This document shows positions 1 through 5,191 of a DNA stretch of 5,191 bases, piece by piece. The notes under the pieces were generated by a model, which was not told the origin of the DNA, did not search any database, and saw only the letters and a program-made list of their open reading frames with translations. Source of the DNA: DASUFI01 sp036274635 (GTDB taxonomy: Bacteria; Planctomycetota; B15-G4). Location: NCBI GenBank assembly GCA_036274635.1, contig DASUFI010000254.1, forward strand, positions 1 to 5,191, in the 5' to 3' direction. Numbering within the stretch: the first letter of the stretch is position 1; the number at the start of each line of letters is the position of its first letter. Position numbers and translations under genes: made by a program.

Positions 1-1096
1 GCATGAGGGGCAGGTCGGCGGGCGGTGGGCCCCACACCATCTCGACCGAGGTGGACAGCCCGCGCGGCGCGCGCCAGAGCACGGCCGCGCCTGCGGCGCG
101 ACCCAGCGCGAGGTCGCGCTGCAGGATCTCGGGCGGCGGCGAGCCGGCCCACGCCGCGAAGAGCAGCTCGAGACCGGGGCGCGCGAGGACGGCGGGTGGT
201 CGGTCGCCGGAGATCAGCGCCCGCGCCAGCGCCGGCTGGGCCGCGGCCTCGCAGGCCACGCGCACGACCGCACCGCGGCGGCCGGGCTGCAGAGGGTCGC
301 GCACGATGGCGACCGGATCCTCTTCCTCCAGCTCCACGTCCGCGGGCTCGCCGGGCGCCAGGAGGTCGCGCAGCGCGGCGGCGCGCGCGGCGACGCCTGC
401 CGGCGGCCCATCGAGGACCACCTGCAGGCTGGCGCCGGCGCCCGTGGCGAGCACGTCCGCGGCCGCAGCTTGCAGGGGCGCGTCGAGCACCTGCCGCGCC
501 GCCACGAAGGCCGGACCGCTGTCGGCCCAGTGCGCCGTGAGCCGCAGGCGGGCCGCGGGGCAGGGCTCCACGCGCAGGGTGGCCTCGACGATCACCCCCA
601 AGGTGCCGAGCGAGCCCCACAGCAGGCGCGGCAGGTCGTAGCCGGCGACGTTCTTCACCACGCGCCCGCGGCCGCTGGCAAGGCTGCCATCCGGCAGCGC
701 GACCGTGATGCCGAGCAGGCGCTCGCGCAGCCGGCCGTACAGCAGGTCGAGCGGTCCGTCCTGCGCGGTGGCCAGCAGGCCACCCAGCGAGCCATCGGCG
801 TCGGTGGCGGGCAGCACCTGGCGGTGGCGGGCCAGGGCGGTCTGCAGCTCGAGGAGCGGTGTGCCGGTGCGCACGGTCACCGTCAGGTCGCCGGGCTCGT
901 GGGCGACGAGGCCGCGCAGGGCGTGGGTGCTCAGCACGAGATCCACGCGCGTCGGGGGGGCCCCGGGTCCGCGCCGCCGAGACAGGCCGGCGGGGAGGAC
1001 ACGGAGCCCTGCCGCCTGCGCCTCGGCCAGCTCGGCGGCCAGCGCCTGCGCCGTGGCGGGCGCGGACAGGCGCGGAGATGCAGCCGCCTCGGGCAT
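1..1096 (-). CDS. glcE: Glycolate oxidase FAD-binding subunit GlcE, 3' end cut off by window edge
   Basis: GlcE is the smaller FAD-binding subunit of the GlcDEF glycolate oxidase, which oxidises glycolate to glyoxylate at the inner membrane and passes electrons to the quinone pool. The frame is open from ATG at 1096-1094 to the left edge, giving 365 codons. The FAD-binding PCMH-type fold covers about residues 25-178. Its clearest signature is KNVAGYDLPRLLWGSLGTLG at residues 148-167, the hallmark of GlcE and related VAO-family flavoproteins. A typical RTGTPLLELQ strand-turn lies at 77-86. Residues about 180-365 are the weaker C-terminal half. E. coli GlcE is about 350 residues and ends in a DPxGxFNPGR motif. 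That motif is not reached here, so roughly 20-30 residues are probably missing. The N-terminal loop that is often GxxSKxxxG reads AGLSRRRGPG (36-45), a modest divergence. The gene starts 26 bp after the glcD stop, with no clear Shine-Dalgarno sequence before the ATG. Co-transcription with glcD is inferred. Family assignment is strong. Confidence 0.92.
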   Translation of the reverse strand, partial: MPEAAASPRLSAPATAQALAAELAEAQAAGLRVLPAGLSRRRGPGAPPTRVDLVLSTHALRGLVAHEPGDLTVTVRTGTPLLELQTALARHRQVLPATDADGSLGGLLATAQDGPLDLLYGRLRERLLGITVALPDGSLASGRGRVVKNVAGYDLPRLLWGSLGTLGVIVEATLRVEPCPAARLRLTAHWADSGPAFVAARQVLDAPLQAAAADVLATGAGASLQVVLDGPPAGVAARAAALRDLLAPGEPADVELEEEDPVAIVRDPLQPGRRGAVVRVACEAAAQPALARALISGDRPPAVLARPGLELLFAAWAGSPPPEILQRDLALGRAAGAAVLWRAPRGLSTSVEMVWGPPPADLPLM

Positions 1097-1122
1097 GCGG
1101 CACAGGGTAGCGCGGACGAGTG

Positions 1123-2544
1123 CTACAGCGCTGCCTGGCGATGGCGCGGCGGCACCTCCACGCACGCGCCGCCCGTGGGCAGGATCTTGCCCGGGTTGCA
1201 CAGGCCGCGCGGGTCGAAGGCCTCGCGCAGGCGCAGCATGGCCGCCAGGCTGGGCTCGCTGAACTGCTGGCGCATGGCCTCGCGCTTCTCCACGCCGATG
1301 CCGTGCTCGCCAGACAGGCTGCCGCCCAGCTCGAGGCAGGCCTGCAGGATCTCGCGGCCGGCCAGGCTGACGCGCGCGCTCTCGTCGTCGTCGCGGTCGT
1401 CGAAGAGGATGCAGGGGTGCAGGTTGCCGTCGCCGGCGTGGAAGACGTTCGCGACGCGCAGCCGGTGGCGCGCGGCCACGTCGGCGACGCGCGCCAGCAT
1501 CTCGGGCAGGCGCGTGCGCGGGATGACGCCGTCCTGCGTGCAGTAGTTGCGCGCGAGACGCCCGAGCGCCCCGAAGGCGCGCTTGCGGGCCTTCCAGATC
1601 TCGGCGCGCTCGGCCTCGTCGGCGGCGACGCGCACGGACAGCGCGCCCGCCGCGCGGCAGGCGCCCTGCACCAGCGCCGCCTGCTCGTCGACATCGGCAG
1701 CCGGGCCGTCGCACTCGATGAGCAGCAGCGCGCCGGCGCCCGCCGGGAAGCGGAAGGCGAAGGCCGCCTCCAGCGCCTGCACGACCACCGCGTCCATCAT
1801 CTCGAGCGCCGACGGCAGCGCGCCGCCCGCGATGAGGGCCGTGACGGCCTGGCCGGCCTCGGCGGGGGAGGGAAAGGCCGCCAGCAGCGTGCGCGCCGCC
1901 TGCGGCCGCGGCAGCAGGCGCACGGTGATCTCGGTCACGATGCCCAGCGTGCCCTCGCTGCCGCACAGCAGCGCCAGCAGGTCGTAGCCGGCGCGCTCCG
2001 GGCCGCCGACGCGCGCGACCTCGCCGTCGGGCAGCACCAGCTCGAGGCCCAGCACGTGGTTCACCGTGACGCCGTGCTTGAGGGTGTGCGGGCCGCCGCT
2101 GTTGTGGGCCACGTTGCCGCCCACCGTGCACACCGCCTGGCTGGAGGGATCGGGCGCATAGTGCAGGCCGAAGGCCGCGGCCGCGCGGCTCACGGCCAGG
2201 TTGGCCACGCCGGGCTGCAGCGTGGCGCGGCGCCGCAGCGGGTCGAGCGCGAGGATGCGGTCCATGCGGTTGCAGGCGAGCACCACGCCGCCGTCGAGCG
2301 CCATCGCGCCCCCCGAGAGCCCCGTGCCGGCGCCGCGCGCCACGAAGGGCACGCCGGCGGCGACGCAGGCCCCCACCAGCCCGGCCACCTGGGCCGTGCT
2401 CGTGGGGAAGGCCACCGCGGCCGGCCGCGCGCCGTGCAGCGTGCTGCCGTCGTGCTCGTAGACGAGCCGCGCGTCTTCCGTCGCGACGACGTCCGCCCCG
2501 GTCGCGGCCAGCGCCGCGATCAGGCCGCGGCGATCAAGGGCCAT
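1123..2544 (-). CDS. glcD: Glycolate oxidase FAD-linked subunit GlcD (D-2-hydroxyacid dehydrogenase family)
   Basis: This 473-residue protein is the catalytic FAD subunit of glycolate oxidase; members also use D-lactate. E. coli GlcD is 499 residues. The PCMH-type FAD domain (about 38-215) shows ARGAGTGLSGGA (69-80), YAPDPSSQ (129-136), GGNVAHNSGGPHTLKHG (142-158) and GSEGTLGIVTEITVRLLP (195-212). The FAD-linked oxidase C-terminal domain (about 216-458) shows LEMMD (247-251), the HAGDGNLHP motif (369-377) and GEHGIG (412-417), whose His and Glu residues form the substrate and metal site in this family. It ends with FDPRGLCNPGKILPT (443-457). All key motifs are intact. The reading frame stays open upstream to 2928, but that extension is arginine- and serine-rich and lies antiphase to the upstream gene. 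I therefore chose ATG at 2544-2542, which gives a family-like N-terminus. This ATG lies inside the end of the upstream gene (ATGGCCCTTGA holds both start and stop). No Shine-Dalgarno sequence is visible, which suggests translational coupling. A glycolate versus D-lactate preference cannot be told from sequence alone, but the adjacent glcE favours glycolate oxidase. Confidence 0.95.
   Translation of the reverse strand: MALDRRGLIAALAATGADVVATEDARLVYEHDGSTLHGARPAAVAFPTSTAQVAGLVGACVAAGVPFVARGAGTGLSGGAMALDGGVVLACNRMDRILALDPLRRRATLQPGVANLAVSRAAAAFGLHYAPDPSSQAVCTVGGNVAHNSGGPHTLKHGVTVNHVLGLELVLPDGEVARVGGPERAGYDLLALLCGSEGTLGIVTEITVRLLPRPQAARTLLAAFPSPAEAGQAVTALIAGGALPSALEMMDAVVVQALEAAFAFRFPAGAGALLLIECDGPAADVDEQAALVQGACRAAGALSVRVAADEAERAEIWKARKRAFGALGRLARNYCTQDGVIPRTRLPEMLARVADVAARHRLRVANVFHAGDGNLHPCILFDDRDDDESARVSLAGREILQACLELGGSLSGEHGIGVEKREAMRQQFSEPSLAAMLRLREAFDPRGLCNPGKILPTGGACVEVPPRHRQAAL
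2534..2544 (-). promoter_or_regulatory. Start/stop overlap likely coupling translation of glcD to the upstream gene
   Basis: On the minus strand the 11 bases ATGGCCCTTGA contain the glcD start codon (2544-2542) and, in another frame, the TGA stop of the exported beta-helix protein (2536-2534). The bases just upstream of the glcD ATG carry no purine-rich Shine-Dalgarno sequence. The simplest reading is that ribosomes finishing the upstream gene restart at glcD. The overlap is seen directly; the coupling is inferred from this layout. Confidence 0.6.
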
Positions 2545-3832
2545 AGCCGATGTAGATGAACAACGACAGCGGCCCGGTCTTGAGCTTGCCGTCCTTGAGG
2601 AAGAAGCCCTGCGTGTAGGCCATGCCACTGAGCATGTCGCCGAACGGGACCGGATGGGTCGTCTCGTGGAAGCCGGTGTAGTCGAGGATGCGCAGGAAGT
2701 AGAAGTCGAGCAGGTCGGCCACGCCCACGTAGACGTCGCCGTCGTACTTCGAGAAGTACTTGTGCGACCCCACGGTGCCCGCCGAGATGAAGATGGCCTC
2801 GTCCTCCTCGCCCTGGTAGTGGAAGAAGGCGAAGATGGGCGTCTGCAGCGGCGCCGACATCCAGTAGTCGTGCGGCGCGTACGAGGGGAGCTGCTGGACC
2901 GCTCCGCTGACAGCGTCCAGCTCGACACCGGCCACCCCCGACGGGCCGCACAGGCCCTCGGTCGGGTTGCCGGGATTCAGGGTGTTGTTCTCGAGGATCA
3001 GGATGCTGCCGTGCATCTCGATCGCGTCGCCGCCGGTGCCGGCGATGCCGCAGAGGCAGCTGCCGTCCGAGGGGCAGCCGGCCAGGCCGCCGTCGCCACC
3101 GGTGGCCACGACGTGCGAGATGAACACGTTGCCGCCCATCGTCCAGCAGGCCGTGCCGCCGTTGCCGCCGTTGCCGCGGCCGACCACCGGCGAGTCGGCA
3201 CCCCGGCCGCCACGCAGCTGGCCGCCGCGCACCGTGATGTGGGTGCCGGTGACCTGCAGGGCGCGCGCGCCATTCGGCAGGCCCGCGCCGGGCGTGGCGT
3301 CTCCGCCGTAGATGTTGCAGTAGGTGACGATGAGCGAGTCGGTCGGGTTGACGATCATGCCCGTGGCGGGGCCGGTGGCCGAGCCCGCGCCGCCGTAGAT
3401 GTTCAGCCGCTGCAGGCGCACCCAGCCGGCGTTGGCGCCGATGGTGACGCCCGGCGTGTCGGGTGGCGCGATGACGTCGAGCTGGCACAGCATGACTGCG
3501 GCGCCAGCGGGCGTGTCGCCCACCGTGATGCCGCCGACGCGCACCGAGCCCTGCTCGATCGTGCCGCAGACCGCCAGCTGCTTGCCCGAGACGACGAAGG
3601 GATCGTAGACCGCTTCGGGGTCCGCCAGCGGGTGCACGAGGATGACGTCGTTGGGCAGCGCGACATCGATGGCCGGCTGGATCTGCTGGAAGCCGATCGG
3701 GCTGGCGGGGTCGACGAGCAGCACGTCCGCGCGTGCCGGGGCGACCAGCGTCAGGGCCGCGACGAGGGCGGCCGCGCCCGAGAGGGGGCAGAACAGTCTC
3801 TGGCTGCCCTGGGCAGCGGGGTGCCGAGTCAT
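2534..3832 (-). CDS. Exported right-handed beta-helix-like protein of unknown function
   Basis: I do not recognise a named gene. The 432-residue product starts with a signal peptide: R3 and R12, a hydrophobic core at about 17-31, and a likely cut after APARA at 35/36. The mature start (VDPASPIGFQQIQPAIDVAL, 40-59) resembles the first coil of pectate-lyase-like beta-helix proteins. Residues about 60-310 continue as short V/I-rich strands separated by G/N turns (for example LNIYGGAGSATG, YCNIYGGDA, ITVRGGQLRGGRG, GNGGNGG, VVATGGDGG), as expected of a parallel beta-helix. Eight cysteines lie in the mature helix region (89, 116, 172, 229, 253, 259, 261, 295), including the tight C-PSDGS-CLC group at 253-261. 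From about 316 the composition changes to an aromatic-rich, cysteine-free domain containing the pattern PVPFGDMLSGMAYTQGFF (394-411). This looks like a C-terminal domain I associate with planctomycete exported proteins; that link is from memory. No catalytic residues of a lyase or hydrolase can be assigned. The ATG at 3832 gives the signal peptide directly; GGAG lies 12 nt upstream, a rather long spacing. The stop overlaps the glcD start by 11 bp. Confidence 0.87.
   Translation of the reverse strand: MTRHPAAQGSQRLFCPLSGAAALVAALTLVAPARADVLLVDPASPIGFQQIQPAIDVALPNDVILVHPLADPEAVYDPFVVSGKQLAVCGTIEQGSVRVGGITVGDTPAGAAVMLCQLDVIAPPDTPGVTIGANAGWVRLQRLNIYGGAGSATGPATGMIVNPTDSLIVTYCNIYGGDATPGAGLPNGARALQVTGTHITVRGGQLRGGRGADSPVVGRGNGGNGGTACWTMGGNVFISHVVATGGDGGLAGCPSDGSCLCGIAGTGGDAIEMHGSILILENNTLNPGNPTEGLCGPSGVAGVELDAVSGAVQQLPSYAPHDYWMSAPLQTPIFAFFHYQGEEDEAIFISAGTVGSHKYFSKYDGDVYVGVADLLDFYFLRILDYTGFHETTHPVPFGDMLSGMAYTQGFFLKDGKLKTGPLSLFIYIGYGP
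3155..3177. repeat. Short 9-bp tandem repeat inside the beta-helix gene
   Basis: The 9-mer GCCGCCGTT occurs twice back to back (3155-3172), followed by a partial third copy. On the coding strand it reads as Asn-Gly-Gly units (residues 221-226, NGGNGG) in a glycine-rich turn of the exported protein. It is in frame and does not break the gene. It may reflect local slippage or simply a repeated turn motif. Confidence 0.5.
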
Positions 3833-3990
3833 GGTGTGTGCCGTCTCCGGTGCGCGGGTATCGGGCTCGACAGTCTATCCTGACGGCGGCATTCGGGGGC
3901 GGCAACAGCCGCAGGGCGGGCCGCGATGCGCGCGGACGGTCGCACGAACGTCACCCCGCGCCCGACTGCCGTTCCGACGCCCTCGCCCTC

Positions 3991-3996
3991 TAGAAT
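3991..3996 (+). promoter_or_regulatory. Possible -10 element for the plus-strand gene
   Basis: TAGAAT matches the housekeeping sigma-factor -10 consensus TATAAT at five of six positions and sits in an otherwise GC-rich intergenic stretch. It would place the transcript start near 4002-4004 and give a leader of about 70 nt before the ATG at 4073. No convincing -35 hexamer lies 16-18 bp upstream; the nearest, CTGCCG at 3966-3971, has 19-bp spacing and only three matches. The call is tentative. Confidence 0.35.
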
Positions 3997-4005
3997 CCGC
4001 CCCCG

Positions 4006-4022
4006 GGCAAGACGTGATTGCC
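4006..4022. promoter_or_regulatory. Inverted repeat at the predicted transcript start, possible operator
   Basis: GGCAA (4006-4010) and TTGCC (4018-4022) are perfect 5-bp inverted arms around a 7-bp spacer, GACGTGA. The element lies just downstream of the TAGAAT hexamer, where a repressor could block transcription or where the leader RNA could fold. A 5-bp arm can arise by chance in GC-rich DNA, so this is a weak candidate. Confidence 0.25.
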
Positions 4023-4059
4023 TGTGTTCAGCACGGGCCGTCGGGCCGATTTCATCCAC

Positions 4060-4065
4060 AGGGGG
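4060..4065 (+). promoter_or_regulatory. Shine-Dalgarno site fixing the start at 4073
   Basis: AGGGGG ends 7 bases before the ATG at 4073-4075, a good spacing. It supports this start over the upstream ATG at 3926, whose 49-residue extension is Arg/Pro/Thr-rich and would bury the signal peptide. Confidence 0.7.
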
Positions 4066-4072
4066 CCTTGTC

Positions 4073-5098
4073 ATGTTGTCGTGTCGATCCCTTGCATTGC
4101 AGGCGGGAATCGCCGTCCTGCTTCTCGTGGCACCGCGCGCCGTCGCACAATCAGGAGAGGGCGTGGCGTGTCAGCTGCTGATGCCGAGCACCGTAGAGCT
4201 CGGCGAGACGTGGAACACCTGCATCATCGCGCCGCCGGACACGGCGGCCTTCCTGCTCGTCGCCGGCGACGACGGCCCGACCTTCACCAAGTTCGGCCCG
4301 CTCTCGGTCGGCGCGCCGCTGCTCGCGGTCTATGTCATCGCGGTCGGCCCCACCGGCCAGGAGTGCTTCGACCACCTCGTGCACTGCGAGGCGGATCTCG
4401 TCGGCATGACCGGCTTCTTCCAGTTCGTGGACATCGACCCCTCGGATCCCTCGCAGTTCTGCGTGTCCAATCCGGCCACGCTGACGGTGCTCGACGGCAA
4501 CTGCGTCGAGCCCGGTGACTTCGTCACCTACACGCAGGGCGGATGGGGCAGCAAGTGCGCTGGCGGCAATCCAGGCTGCCTGCGCGACGAATTCTTCCCG
4601 AGCGTGTTCCCCAACGGCCTCGTGATCGGTGACGAGGATGGCCCGGACGGCGATGCCTTCTTCGCCCTGCTCTTCACCAACTCGCTCGCCATCCAGGACT
4701 TCCTGCCCGCGGGCGGCTCGCCGGGCATCCTGGACGAGGACGAAACCAACCCGGACCACTCGGACGCCGGCGTGTTCGCCGGCCAGCTCGTCTCGGCCGT
4801 GCTGTCCGTGGAGTTCGACTCCGCCGGCGCCTTCGATGCCATCAAGGCCCAGACCAGCGTCCACCTCGGCGACCTCGTGTTCGCCTCGGGCGTGGACAGC
4901 GACCTGATCGGCATGACCGTGTCCGAGGTCATCGACCTGTGCAACGACGTCATCTCGGGCGAGGAGCCGGCGCCCGTGGATCTCGACGGCGACGGCCAGG
5001 CCGACGTCACGGTCTCGGACCTCAACGACGCCCTGAACGCCCTGAACGGCAACTTCGACAATGGCGTCGTGGACAACGGCGTCCTCGAGCTGCCCTGA
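4073..5098 (+). CDS. Exported YTQGGWG-type protein with acidic, calcium-loop-like C-terminus; function unknown
   Basis: The 341-residue product has a clear signal peptide: R5, a hydrophobic core at about 7-20, and a likely cut after RAVA at 25/26. The mature protein looks like three parts. Residues about 33-145 form a beta-rich segment with six cysteines (33, 50, 98, 105, 130, 144). Residues about 149-296 begin GDFVTYTQGGWGSKC and continue through FPNGLVIGDEDGPDGD, LLFTNSLAIQDFLPAGGSPG and AGVFAGQLVSAVLSVEF. From memory, this pattern recurs in exported proteins of planctomycetes and other environmental bacteria, with no function known to me. Residues 303-341 hold DLDGDGQADVTVSDL, a calcium-loop-like stretch similar to dockerin or EF-hand loops, then an N/D-rich tail ending ELP. 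The mature protein is acidic and has nine cysteines. No enzyme motif, membrane anchor, PEP-CTERM or LPxTG tail is seen, so secretion or periplasmic residence is most likely. The start is backed by a Shine-Dalgarno site, and the gene stands alone with its own likely terminator. Confidence 0.9.
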   Translation: MLSCRSLALQAGIAVLLLVAPRAVAQSGEGVACQLLMPSTVELGETWNTCIIAPPDTAAFLLVAGDDGPTFTKFGPLSVGAPLLAVYVIAVGPTGQECFDHLVHCEADLVGMTGFFQFVDIDPSDPSQFCVSNPATLTVLDGNCVEPGDFVTYTQGGWGSKCAGGNPGCLRDEFFPSVFPNGLVIGDEDGPDGDAFFALLFTNSLAIQDFLPAGGSPGILDEDETNPDHSDAGVFAGQLVSAVLSVEFDSAGAFDAIKAQTSVHLGDLVFASGVDSDLIGMTVSEVIDLCNDVISGEEPAPVDLDGDGQADVTVSDLNDALNALNGNFDNGVVDNGVLELP

Positions 5099-5114
5099 GC
5101 GACGGGAGCGGGCT

Positions 5115-5149
5115 GCGGGCCCGGCGGCGCGACGCGTCGCCGGGCCCGC
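5115..5149 (+). terminator. Strong GC hairpin after the exported-protein gene, likely terminator
   Basis: GCGGGCCCGGCG (5115-5126) and CGCCGGGCCCGC (5138-5149) are perfect 12-bp inverted arms. The 11-nt loop can pair three further positions (one of them G-U), giving a stem of up to 15 bp with a 5-nt loop. It begins 16 bases after the TGA stop. The T-tract is poor (only TTT at 5153-5155), so it is an atypical intrinsic terminator or an mRNA 3'-end stabiliser. Confidence 0.7.
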
Positions 5150-5163
5150 GCCGTTTCGGGCTC

Positions 5164-5191
5164 CTAGCGCGCGCGTGAGCGCCGTGCCGCG
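5164..5191 (-). CDS. Possible C-terminal end of a convergent gene (edge fragment)
   Basis: A minus-strand TAG at 5166-5164 closes a frame that is open to the right edge and reads AARRSRAR before the stop. Basic tails of this kind are common at protein ends, and the hairpin at 5115-5149 would then lie between two convergent genes. Eight codons cannot prove a gene. The same bases could be spacer, or on the plus strand could hold a GTG start at 5176. Confidence 0.15.

Larger units (their letters stand above)
3833..4072. other. Divergent intergenic region between two genes for exported proteins
   Basis: These 240 bases separate the minus-strand exported-protein/glcD/glcE set from the plus-strand gene and must hold control signals for both directions. 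Visible elements are a TAGAAT hexamer for the plus direction (3991-3996), an inverted repeat just downstream (4006-4022), a small perfect hairpin GCGGC-AACA-GCCGC (3899-3912), and a weak TAGACT hexamer on the minus strand (3877-3872) without a matching -35 element. Open frames crossing this region are arginine- and proline-rich, do not resemble proteins, and are treated as non-coding. Confidence 0.6.

Noticed and set aside
3..1546. Plus-strand frames opposite glcE (3-641, 25-540, 470-1546, 705-1262)
   Set aside because: All are Arg/Ala/Gly/Pro-rich and overlap each other in different phases, while the minus strand encodes an intact GlcE with the KNVAGYDL signature.
1120..2559. Long plus-strand open frame (479 codons) opposite glcD
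   Set aside because: It is antisense to glcD, which has every family motif. The product is an Ala/Arg/Gly/His/Gln-rich string typical of a shadow frame in 70% GC DNA.
2545..2928. 128-residue upstream extension of glcD
   Set aside because: It is Ser/Arg/Thr-rich, has no similarity to GlcD N-termini and lies within the upstream gene; the ATG at 2544 gives a family-like start.
2654..3883. Long plus-strand open frame (409 codons) opposite the beta-helix gene
   Set aside because: The composition is low in structure and rich in V/A/R/D/H, with no signal peptide or motif. The opposite strand gives a coherent exported protein with an ordered signal sequence.
2520..3905. Minus-strand 461-codon frame overlapping the beta-helix gene in another phase
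   Set aside because: The translation is a run of Arg/Pro/Gly/His, a frame-shifted reading of the 432-residue protein.
3899..3912. GCGGC-AACA-GCCGC hairpin as a terminator or operator
   Set aside because: A 5-bp stem is expected by chance in DNA this GC-rich; there is no T-tract and no upstream gene for it to terminate.
4031..4050. Direct repeat GGGCCG-TC-GGGCCG before the plus-strand start
   Set aside because: Only two 6-base copies with no third unit or symmetry; not distinguishable from background.
3926..4072. 49-residue upstream extension of the plus-strand exported protein
   Set aside because: It would place an Arg/Pro-rich stretch before a clean signal peptide; a Shine-Dalgarno site at 4060-4065 supports ATG 4073.
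4151..5076. Minus-strand frames opposite the YTQGGWG-type gene (4151-4864, 4528-5076)
   Set aside because: Their composition is that of shadow frames, they have no recognisable start signals, and they lie antisense to a gene with signal peptide, Shine-Dalgarno site and terminator.

Overview
The window is about 70% GC, with strong G/C preference at third codon positions. It holds four protein-coding genes, one of them cut by the left edge. I found no RNA gene, mobile element or CRISPR array. The sequence points to a Gram-negative-type environmental bacterium. Two exported proteins carry features I associate with Planctomycetota and similar high-GC phyla: a beta-helix protein ending in a domain with a P-V-P...L-x-G...Q pattern, and a YTQGGWG-type protein ending in a DxDGDG calcium-loop-like segment. 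The phylum is an inference from protein style and is not proven by any marker gene here.

Layout. On the minus strand, reading from about 3832 down to 1, there are three genes in tandem: (i) an exported right-handed beta-helix-like protein of unknown function (3832-2534); (ii) glcD, the FAD-binding subunit of glycolate oxidase (2544-1123), whose start overlaps the end of the previous gene by 11 bp; (iii) glcE, the second FAD-binding subunit (1096 to beyond the left edge), 26 bp after glcD. The third subunit gene, glcF (iron-sulfur), is not in the window and would be expected past the left edge. A 240-bp divergent intergenic region (3833-4072) separates this set from a plus-strand gene (4073-5098) for a second exported, cysteine-containing protein with an acidic calcium-binding-like C-terminus. 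That gene is followed by a strong GC-rich hairpin (5115-5149), a likely terminator.

How the parts work together. GlcD and GlcE are parts of the membrane-associated enzyme that oxidises glycolate (and often D-lactate) to glyoxylate (or pyruvate) and feeds electrons to the respiratory chain. The surprise is the physical coupling of glcD to an exported beta-helix protein with no obvious metabolic link. The divergent gene is also exported, so the region mixes a central-carbon oxidase with two cell-surface or secreted proteins that I cannot assign a function. I did not see a clearly new defence or mobile system; the points of interest are the odd operon partner and the two poorly described exported proteins.
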